Assembly: GCA_030263275.1 (NCBI GenBank)
Contig: SZOR01000099.1
Location: 1-15,426 of the forward strand
Direction of reading: 5' to 3'
Length of the DNA stretch: 15,426 bases
Origin: DSNY01 sp016861185
Lineage (GTDB): Bacteria; Pseudomonadota; Gammaproteobacteria; Burkholderiales; Burkholderiaceae_F
The notes beneath the pieces were generated by a model. It searched no databases. It worked only from the letters and a program-made list of their open reading frames with translations, and was not told where the DNA came from. This document shows, in pieces, positions 6,943 through 14,064 of the stretch. Each line of letters opens with the position of its first letter. The stretch's first letter is position 1. The translations under genes were made by a program, and so were the position numbers.

Positions 6943-9900
6943 ATGAATGCACCCATGAGCCGCAGGCAGTTCTTCAGGATCTGCGCTGCGGGGATGGGCT
7001 CGTCCTCCATCGTCGGCCTGGGGATGTCGCCCGGGGCGGCGCTGGCGGAGGTACGGGCTTTCAAACTGGCGCGCACCACCGAGACGCGCGGCACTTGTCC
7101 CTACTGCTCAGTGAGCTGCGGCGTCATCATGTACACCCTTGGCGACAGGGCCAAGAACGTCAAGAACCGCATCATCCACATCGAGGGCGATCCGGATCAT
7201 CCGGTGAGCCGCGGCACGTTGTGTCCGAAAGGCGCCGGCCTGCTCGACATGGTGCATTCGCCGAACCGCTTGAAGTATCCGGAAGTGCGCGAGCCGGGCA
7301 CCAAGGAGTGGAAGCGCATCTCGTGGGAAGACGCGCTGACGCGCATCGGCAAACACATGAAGGCGGATCGCGACGCGAACTTCATCGAGACCAACGACAA
7401 GGGCGTGCCGGTGAACCGCTGGAACACGACCGGCCTGCTGGTGTCGAGCGCGGCGAGCAACGAATCGGGTTATCTGACGGTCAAGGTCGCACGCGGCCTG
7501 GGGATGGTCGCCCTCGATACCCAAGCACGAATCTGACACGCGCCGACGGTGTCCAGTCTGGGCCCGACATTCGGTCGCGGAGCGATGACCAACCACTGGG
7601 TCGACATCAAGAACACCGACCTGGTCCTGATCATGGGCGGCAATGCCGCCGAAGCACACCCGTGCGGCTTCAAGTGGGTGACCGAGGCGCTCGAGCATCG
7701 CAAGGCGAAGCTCGTCGTCGTCGACCCGCGTTTCACGCGTTCGGCCGCAGTGGCCGATGTCTATGCGCCGATCCGCGTCGGCACCGACATCGCGTTCCTC
7801 GGCGGCGTCATCAACTACCTGCTGTCGAACAACAAGATCCACCTCGATTACGTGAAGGCGTACACCAACGCGCCCTTCATCATCAAGGAAGGGTTCGGCT
7901 TCAAGGACGGCCTGTACTCGGGTTACGACGAGGCCAAGCGCACGTACGACCGCTCGACCTGGGCGTACGAGATCGGCAAGGACGGCTACGCGGTCGTCGA
8001 TGAAACGCTGCAGGATCCGCGCTGCGTGTTCCAGCTGATGAAGAAGCACTACAGCCGCTACACGCCGGAGATGGTGAGCAAGATCTGCGGCACGCCGAAG
8101 GAGCAGTTCCTGAAGGTCGCCGAGATGATCGGCTCGACGTCGACGCCCGACCGCGTGATGACGATCCTGTACGCGCTCGGCTGGACGCAGCACTCGGTCG
8201 GATCGCAGAACATCCGGACGATGGCAATGATCCAGCTCCTGCTCGGCAACATGGGGCGCGCCGGCGGCGGCGTCAACGCGCTGCGCGGGCACGCCAACGT
8301 GCAGGGCATCACCGACATGTGCGCGTATTCGGAAGTGCTGTCGGGCTACCTGTCGGCGCCGACCGACGCCGACACGACGCGCGCCGAGTATCTGGAGCGG
8401 CGCACGCCGAAACCGCTGCGGCCGAACCAGATGAACTTCCCGCAGAACTTCCCGAAGTGGCACACCAGCCTGATGAAGACGTACTTCGGGGATGCGGCGA
8501 CGAAGGACAACGACTTCGCCTATCACTGGATCCCGAAGCGCGACACGGCGTACGACATCCTGGCCATCTTCGAGCGCATGTTCCAGGGCCGGATGAACGG
8601 CTTGATCGTGCAGGGCTTCAACCCGCTGGCGGCGCTGCCGAACAAGAAGAAGCTCGGGATGGCGCTGTCGAAGCTGAAGTACCTGGTGGTGATCGATCCG
8701 CTGCGCACGGACACGTCCGAGTTCTGGAAGGACTACGGCGAGTTCAACAGCGTGAAGTCCGAGGACGTCAAGACCGAGGTCTTCCGCCTGCCGTCGTCGT
8801 GCTTCGCCGAAGAAACGGCGTCGTTCACCAACTCGGGGCGCACGGTGCAGTGGAAATGGGCCGGCGCCGAGCCGCCGGGCGAGGGCAGGATCGACCGCGA
8901 CATCATCGCCGCGCTCTACCTGAAGATCCGCGAGATGTACGCCAAGGAAGGCGGCAAGTTCCCGGATCCGGTCCTGAAGCTCACCTGGAGCTATCTGAAC
9001 CCGGCGCAGCCCAGCGGCGAAGAGCTGCTGCGCGAGATCAACGGCCGGGCGCTCGCCGACGTCGTCGATCCGAAGGACAAGACCAAAGTGCTGGTCAAGG
9101 CGGGCGAACAGATGCCCGGCTTCGGCCTGCTGCAGGACGACGGCTCCACGGCGTGCGGCAACTGGATCTACTGCGGCGTGTGGACGCAGGCGGGCAACAA
9201 CGCCGCGCGGCGCGATACGAACGATCCGGCGGGCCTCGGCAACTACCTGAACTGGGGGTTCTCGTGGCCTGCCAACCGTCGCGTGCTGTACAACCGCGCC
9301 GGTGCCGACCTGGCGGGCAAGCCGTGGGATCCGAAGCGCGCGGGCATCCGCTGGACCGGTACCGCGTGGGCGGGAGCCGACGTTCCCGACATCCGGCCCG
9401 ACCTCGGACCCGACTCGGGCGCCGGCCCGTTCATCATGACGCCCGAAGGCGTGGCGCGCCTGTTCACGCCGGGCGGACTGATGGCCGAAGGGCCGTTCCC
9501 CGAGCACTACGAGCCATTCGAAACGCCGCTCGCGGAAAACCCGCTGCACCCGGGCAACAAGAAGGCGATCAGCAACCCGGTGGCGCGCGTCTACAAAGGC
9601 GATATGGAGGCGTTCGGCAAGGCCGATGAGTTCCCGTACGCGGCGACGACGTACCGGTTGACCGAGCACCACCACTTCTGGACCAAGAACGTCGAGTCCA
9701 ATGCGATCACGCAGCCGCAGCAGTTCGTCGAGATCGGCGAAGAGCTGGCCAAGGAGAAAGGCTTGCGCAACGGCGACATGGTCAAGGTCCGCAGCAACCG
9801 CGGCGAGATCAAGGCCGCGGCCGTGGTGACGAAGCGGATCAAGGCGCTCGACGTGGGCGGCAAGAAGGTGCACACGGTCGGCATCCCGATCCACTGGGGC

Positions 9901-10017
9901 TTCGTCGGCGTGGCCAGGAACGGCTTCCTCGCCAACACCCTGACGCCTTACGTGGCGGACGCGAACTCGCAGACGCCGGAGTACAAGGCGTTTCTAGTCA
10001 ACATCGAGAAGGCATAG
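6943..10017 (+). CDS. fdnG: Formate dehydrogenase-N/O alpha subunit, selenocysteine-containing (UGA 7534-7536 read as Sec198)
   Basis: This is the catalytic subunit, 1024 aa when the in-frame TGA at 7534-7536 is read as selenocysteine (E. coli FdnG is 1015 aa). It oxidises formate to CO2 at a bis-MGD molybdenum or tungsten centre. A Tat signal starts the protein (SRRQFFR, residues 6-12, then an Ala/Gly-rich core). C52, C55, C59 and C94 bind the first [4Fe-4S] cluster. Around the TGA the protein reads ARI-U-HAPTVSSLGPTFGRGAMTNHW, matching the FdnG active site, with H199 next to Sec198. The dinucleotide-binding domain occupies ~900-1020 and ends IPIHWGFVGVARNGFLANTL...YKAFLVNIEKA. The reading frame is the same before and after the TGA. 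The start is supported by GGAGG at 6934-6938. It leads fdnGHI; the downstream fdhE makes the order like E. coli fdoGHI-fdhE, so FdnG versus FdoG is not decided. Confidence 0.96.
7534..7579 (+). promoter_or_regulatory. SECIS element for selenocysteine insertion in fdnG
   Basis: Directly after the UGA (7534-7536), GG(T)GTCC (7548-7554) pairs with GGGCCC (7560-7565) around the loop AGTCT (7555-7559), leaving T7550 bulged. Counting the U of UGA as 1, the bulged U is position 17 and the loop G and U are 23 and 24. These are the positions known to matter for SelB binding in E. coli fdhF. A lower stem is possible: CCGA (7543-7546) with TCGG (7571-7574), and CGCG (7539-7542) with CGCG (7576-7579). 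selA and selB downstream support function. Confidence 0.9.
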
Positions 10018-10026
10018 GAGGACGTC

Positions 10027-10905
10027 ATGCAATCACTCGATGTTCAGAAACGCTCGGCCACGACGACTACCCCGCCGTCGGTCCGTTTCGGCGGCATGCA
10101 CGGGCCGGTCACGCCGGTCGCCAAGCTGATCGACATCTCCAAGTGCATCGGCTGCAAGGCCTGCCAGGTCGCGTGCATGCAGTGGAACGACCTGCGCGAC
10201 GACATCGGCACGACCATCGGCGTCTACGACAACCCGGTCGACCTGACCGATCAGTCGTGGACGGTGATGCGTTTCGCCGAGATCCAGCGCGCGGACGGCA
10301 ACCTCGACTGGCTGATCCGCAAGGACGGCTGCATGCACTGCGAGGATCCGGGCTGCCTGAAGGCCTGTCCGGCGCCGGGGGCGATCGTCAAGTACGCCAA
10401 CGGCATCGTCGATTTCATCTCGGAGAACTGCATCGGCTGCGGCTACTGCATCGCCGGCTGCCCGTTCAACATCCCGCGCCTCAGCAAGAAGGACAACAAG
10501 GCCTACAAGTGCACGCTGTGCTCGGATCGCGTCGCGGTGGGTCTGGAGCCGGCTTGCGTGAAGACCTGTCCGACCGGCGCGATCATGTTCGGCGCCAAGG
10601 AGGACATGGTCGCACGCGGGCAGAAGCGCGTGAACGATCTGAAGGAGCGCGGGCTGCAGAAGGCGGCGCTGTACGACCCGCAGGGGGTCGGCGGCACGCA
10701 CGTGATGTACGTGCTGCAGCACGGCGACACCCCCGAGCTGTACAGCGGGTTGCCGAGCGATCCGAAGATCAGTCCGTGGGTCAGCCTGTGGAAAGGCGTG
10801 GCGAAGCCGCTGCTTTCGATCGGGCTCGGGCTGGCGGTGCTGGGCGCGTTCTTCCACTACGTGACGCGCGGGCCGAAGGAAGTCGAACCGGGAGATAAGG
10901 CATGA
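10027..10905 (+). CDS. fdxH: Formate dehydrogenase iron-sulfur (beta) subunit
   Basis: This 292-aa electron-transfer subunit (FdnH/FdoH family; E. coli 294 aa) carries four [4Fe-4S] clusters. The cysteine sets are C40/43/46/50, C102/105/110/114, C135/138/141/145 and C162/165/177/181. A single C-terminal membrane helix (~250-272, around PLLSIGLGLAVLGAFFHYV) anchors it next to the cytochrome subunit, as in the known Fdn structure. It passes electrons from the FdnG cluster to the haems of FdnI. There is no signal peptide of its own; the family is exported with the alpha subunit by the Tat system. The gene starts 9 nt after fdnG with AGGAGG close upstream of the ATG, and its last codons overlap fdnI by 4 nt (ATGA). 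Confidence 0.96.
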   Translation: MQSLDVQKRSATTTTPPSVRFGGMHGPVTPVAKLIDISKCIGCKACQVACMQWNDLRDDIGTTIGVYDNPVDLTDQSWTVMRFAEIQRADGNLDWLIRKDGCMHCEDPGCLKACPAPGAIVKYANGIVDFISENCIGCGYCIAGCPFNIPRLSKKDNKAYKCTLCSDRVAVGLEPACVKTCPTGAIMFGAKEDMVARGQKRVNDLKERGLQKAALYDPQGVGGTHVMYVLQHGDTPELYSGLPSDPKISPWVSLWKGVAKPLLSIGLGLAVLGAFFHYVTRGPKEVEPGDKA

Positions 10906-11543
10906 GCCAAGTCGTGATGAAAAGCGGCGAAGTGCCGCGCTACAGCGCGGGCGAGCGGACGAACCACTGGATCGTCGCGATCCTGTTCATCCTGCTCGCG
11001 GCCTCGGGGCTCGCCTTCTTCCACCCGTCGTTCTACTTCCTGGCGTGGCTGCTCGGCGGCGGCGTGTGGGCGCGCATCCTGCATCCGTTCCTCGGCGTGC
11101 TGATGTTCGTGTTCTTCCTGTTCATGGTGATGCGCTACTGGCAGGACAACATCATCCAGCCGTACGACCGGGAGTGGCGCAAGCGCCTGCGCGACGTGAT
11201 CAACAACCGCGACCACAACCTGCCGGAGATCGACAAGTACAACATCGGACAGAAGCAGCTGTTCTGGACGATGGTCGTCACGATGGTGCTGCTGCTCGTG
11301 TCGGGCATCATGCTGTGGCGGCCGTACTTCGCCGGCTTCTTCCCGATCCCGGTGATCCGCGGCGCGGCGGTCGTGCACATGCTGGCGGCCTTCGTGTTGA
11401 TCGTCGGCATCGTCGTGCACATCTACGCCGGCCTGCTCTGGGTCCGGGGCAGCCTGCGCGCGATGACCCGCGGCACCGTGAGCCACGCGTGGGCCAAGCA
11501 CCACCACCCGCTGTGGTACCGTCGCGTGACCGGCGCGAAATAG
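10902..11543 (+). CDS. fdnI: Formate dehydrogenase cytochrome b556 (gamma) subunit
   Basis: This 213-aa integral membrane di-haem cytochrome has four membrane helices at about 22-50, 55-78, 120-139 and 155-180. The four candidate haem ligands are H22, H61, H159 and H173. They match the spacing of E. coli FdnI ligands (18, 57, 155, 169) with a constant offset of four. The subunit passes electrons to menaquinone or ubiquinone on the cytoplasmic side. The start codon overlaps the stop of the beta-subunit gene (ATGA), so the two are translationally coupled. An intrinsic terminator follows at 11560-11588, marking the end of the structural transcription unit. Confidence 0.95.
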   Translation: MSQVVMKSGEVPRYSAGERTNHWIVAILFILLAASGLAFFHPSFYFLAWLLGGGVWARILHPFLGVLMFVFFLFMVMRYWQDNIIQPYDREWRKRLRDVINNRDHNLPEIDKYNIGQKQLFWTMVVTMVLLLVSGIMLWRPYFAGFFPIPVIRGAAVVHMLAAFVLIVGIVVHIYAGLLWVRGSLRAMTRGTVSHAWAKHHHPLWYRRVTGAK

Positions 11544-11559
11544 CCGCATCTGCGCTGTG

Positions 11560-11588
11560 AAGACGGCGGCTGCGGCCGCCGTCTTTTT
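11560..11588 (+). terminator. Intrinsic terminator after fdnI
   Basis: AGACGGCGGC (11561-11570) pairs perfectly with GCCGCCGTCT (11575-11584) around a TGCG loop, and the T-run 11584-11588 overlaps the stem end. A11560 can add a further pair with T11585. It starts 16 nt after the fdnI stop and ends 20 nt before fdhE. Some read-through would link fdhE, selA and selB to the fdn promoter; otherwise they need their own. Confidence 0.85.
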
Positions 11589-11608
11589 CTGTCGATCGCC
11601 AAGCTCTT

Positions 11609-12532
11609 ATGCCGACCCCCATCATCACCGATGGCTCGATCGGCCGCGTGCCGCAGTTGCCGCGCGTCGCGCTGCCGACCAACGTGCACCGCTACGCCGA
11701 ACGCGCGAGCCGCTTCGAATCGCTCGCCAACGGCCATCCGATGGCCGACTATCTGCGCGCAATGGCGCAGATCGCCCGCGCGCAGGACGCTGCGCTGCCG
11801 GCGCGCGCAGCCGCGCCGATCGCAGCAGCGCTGCTCGAGTCGAGCCGCCAGTACGGCATGCCGCCGCTTTCGGCGCAGTCGCACGAGCGCGGCGCCGAGT
11901 GGCGCGCCGACCTGCGGGATATCGTCGCCGCCGTGCGGCGCTCCGCCGCCGACGGCATGCAGCACACGCTGGCGCGGCTCGGCGCGCTCGCCGACGATGC
12001 ACTCGAGGCGCTTGCCGAGCGGCTGATCGCCGGCACGACACTCGATGCCGACGCGGCCTTCGTGCCCTTCATCGGCGCGGCGCTGCAGGTCTATTTTTCG
12101 CGGCTCGCGGCCGCGCTCATTGTGGCCGACGTCGAAAGGTGCGACGTCGCCACCGTCTGCCCCGTGTGCGCCACGCGCCCGGTCGCCAGCGTGCTGCGTA
12201 TCGGACCGCAGAACAGTCTGCGCTACCTGCATTGCGCGCTGTGCGAGACCGAGTGGAACATGGTGCGCGTCATGTGCTCGTCGTGCGAGACCGACAAGGG
12301 CATCGCTTACCTGAGCGTCGAGCAGGAAGGCCGCAGCGCCGCCGAGGCGCTCGCAAAAGCCGAGACCTGCAGCGAGTGCAAGTCATACCTGAAGATCTTC
12401 AACCAGGACAAGGACGCCTTCGTCGATCCGGTCGCCGACGATCTGGCCACGCTCGCGCTCGACGTGCTCGTCGACGAGCAGGGCTTTGCGCGCTCGGGTC
12501 CCAACCTGCTGTTCCATCCCGGCAGCGGATAG
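11609..12532 (+). CDS. fdhE: Formate dehydrogenase accessory protein FdhE
   Basis: This 307-aa cytoplasmic protein (E. coli FdhE 309 aa) is needed for respiratory formate dehydrogenase activity; the E. coli protein interacts with the catalytic subunits before export. The C-terminal half carries four CxxC pairs, C184/C187, C209/C212, C223/C226 and C254/C257, which form the family's rubredoxin-like iron-binding sites. ALCETEWNMVRVMCSSCE is a family signature. The N-terminal ~170 residues should be helical. The ATG at 11609 begins MPTPIITDGS, a plausible family start, with no strong ribosome binding site. selA begins 12 nt after the stop, so fdhE, selA and selB form a unit behind the terminator. 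Confidence 0.95.
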   Translation: MPTPIITDGSIGRVPQLPRVALPTNVHRYAERASRFESLANGHPMADYLRAMAQIARAQDAALPARAAAPIAAALLESSRQYGMPPLSAQSHERGAEWRADLRDIVAAVRRSAADGMQHTLARLGALADDALEALAERLIAGTTLDADAAFVPFIGAALQVYFSRLAAALIVADVERCDVATVCPVCATRPVASVLRIGPQNSLRYLHCALCETEWNMVRVMCSSCETDKGIAYLSVEQEGRSAAEALAKAETCSECKSYLKIFNQDKDAFVDPVADDLATLALDVLVDEQGFARSGPNLLFHPGSG

Positions 12533-12544
12533 GATCCAACCGCC

Positions 12545-14050
12545 ATGTCCGACTTGGCTCTGCCCCGTGCGGGTGAGGCAAGGGCGACCGCCGAAGTTCT
12601 CGCCCGGCTTCCTTCCGTCGATCGGCTGCTCGCGCAGCCGGCGCTCGCCGCGCTCGTCGCTTCGCACGGGCATGCCTTCGTCAAGCGCGCGATCCAGGAC
12701 GCGCTCGGCGCCGCGCGCGAGCGCATCCGCGCGGGGGCCGAAGCGCCCGCGTTCGACGCGCTGAGCGGCGATGCCGCCGCGCGCGTGCATGCGCTCGCCG
12801 CGCCGCGGATGACGCCGGTCTTCAACCTGACCGGCACGGTGATCCATACCAACCTCGGTCGCGCCTTGCTGGCCGACGAGGCGATCGACGCGGTCGCCGC
12901 CGCAATGCGCGGCTACGCCGCGCTCGAGTACGACGTCGCCACCGGCGGCCGCGGCGACCGCGACGCCATCGTCGAAGACCTGCTGCGCGAGCTGACCGGC
13001 GCCGAGGCCGCCACGGTGGTCAACAACTGCGCGGCCGCAGTGCTGCTCGCGTTGAAGGCGCTCGCGGCGAAGAAGGAGGTGCTGATCTCGCGCGGCGAGC
13101 TGATCGAGATCGGCGGCTCGTTCCGCATGCCGGACATCATGAAGGCGGCGGGCTGCAAGCTGGTCGAGGTCGGAACCACGAATCGCACGCACGCGCGCGA
13201 TTTCGAGTCGGCCTTTGGCCCGAAAACCGGACTCGTCGCCAAGGCGCACACGTCGAACTACGCGGTCACGGGCTTCACCGCGAGCGTCGACGAAGCCGAG
13301 CTTGCGCGCATCGCGCACGCGCACGGCGTGCCGTTCATCGTCGACCTCGGATCCGGTGCGCTGATCGATCTGTCGGTCTACGGGCTGCCGAAAGAACCGC
13401 TGCCGCAGGAAGCGCTTGCCGCGGGCGCCGACCTGGTGATGTTCTCCGGCGACAAGCTGCTCGGCGGGCCGCAGGCCGGCATCGTCGTCGGCCGGCGCGA
13501 GCCGATCGCGAGAATCAAGCGCGATCCGCTCAAGCGCGCGCTGCGCGTGTCCAAACTCACGCTCGCCGCGCTGGAGGCCACGCTGCGCGTGTACGCGAGC
13601 GGGCATCGGCTGCCCGAGCGGCTGCCGACGCTCGCGTTGCTCGCGCGCGAACGGAACGACATCCGCGCGACCGCCGAGCGGCTCAAGCCCGCACTGCAGG
13701 CGGCCGTCGGCGATGCGTTCGCGGTGACGGTCGAGGACTGCGCGAGCCAGATCGGCTCCGGCGCGCAGCCGATCGAACGGCTGCCGTCGGCGGCGCTCGC
13801 CGTGCGCGCACCGGCGAAAGCGAAAGGGCGCGTGATCGAGTCGCTCGAAAAACGGCTGCGCGGGCTGCCGGTACCGGTCGTCGGCCGCGTGCACGACGGC
13901 GCGCTGTGGCTCGACTGCCGCTGCCTGCTGCCGGGCGACGAGCCGCGCTTCGTCGACAACCTGCGGACAGTGCGCCCCCTCTCCCCCGCCCCTCTCCCTC
14001 AGGGGGAGGGGGGAGGTTCGAGCAACGACCGGCCGCAGGCCGATCGTTGA
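12545..14050 (+). CDS. selA: L-seryl-tRNA(Sec) selenium transferase
   Basis: SelA is a PLP enzyme that converts Ser-tRNA(Sec) to Sec-tRNA(Sec) using selenophosphate, in the cytoplasm. The signature FNLTGTVIHTNLGRALL is near residue 100. The PLP-binding lysine is K304 in MFSGDKLLGGPQAG (E. coli K295). The protein is 501 aa against 463 in E. coli. Much of the excess is at the C-terminus, where the family end (PRFVDNLRTV) is followed by about 25 residues encoded by a GC-rich palindromic repeat and the sequence after it (RPLSPAPLPQGEGGG and beyond). That extension is unlikely to be functional but leaves the catalytic core intact. selB starts 14 nt downstream. The pair directly serves the UGA in fdnG. 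Confidence 0.96.
   Translation: MSDLALPRAGEARATAEVLARLPSVDRLLAQPALAALVASHGHAFVKRAIQDALGAARERIRAGAEAPAFDALSGDAAARVHALAAPRMTPVFNLTGTVIHTNLGRALLADEAIDAVAAAMRGYAALEYDVATGGRGDRDAIVEDLLRELTGAEAATVVNNCAAAVLLALKALAAKKEVLISRGELIEIGGSFRMPDIMKAAGCKLVEVGTTNRTHARDFESAFGPKTGLVAKAHTSNYAVTGFTASVDEAELARIAHAHGVPFIVDLGSGALIDLSVYGLPKEPLPQEALAAGADLVMFSGDKLLGGPQAGIVVGRREPIARIKRDPLKRALRVSKLTLAALEATLRVYASGHRLPERLPTLALLARERNDIRATAERLKPALQAAVGDAFAVTVEDCASQIGSGAQPIERLPSAALAVRAPAKAKGRVIESLEKRLRGLPVPVVGRVHDGALWLDCRCLLPGDEPRFVDNLRTVRPLSPAPLPQGEGGGSSNDRPQADR
13976..14016. repeat. GC-rich palindromic repeat within the selA 3' end
   Basis: CCCCTCTCCCT (13989-13999) pairs with AGGGGGAGGGG (14001-14011), with one T-G wobble; only one base separates the arms, so the innermost pairs must open to make a loop. 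A related C-rich half-copy precedes it from 13976. I recognise it as a dispersed repeat common in proteobacterial genomes that translates as PLSPAPLPQGEG. It has no T-run and lies inside the selA frame, so it extends SelA. Confidence 0.7.
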
Positions 14051-14064
14051 GTGCGGGGATCGCC

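Noticed and set aside
7534..7536. Frameshift or nonsense mutation making fdnG a pseudogene
   Set aside because: The frame is unchanged across the TGA, the flanking residues match the Sec active site, a SECIS follows, and selA/selB are encoded downstream.
7108..9894. A 928-codon open frame on the minus strand, antisense to fdnG
   Set aside because: It is a shadow of GC-biased third positions in a clear selenoprotein gene. The translation is Arg/Val/Ala/Asp/His-rich with no recognisable domain.
12383..13894. Long minus-strand open frame opposite fdhE/selA
   Set aside because: It is a GC-bias shadow: it lies antisense to two well-recognised genes and its translation has no family features.
14011..14035. 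GGTTCGAGC resembling a tRNA T-arm, considered as part of selC
   Set aside because: No acceptor stem, anticodon arm or long variable arm surrounds it. It follows the palindromic repeat within the selA frame.
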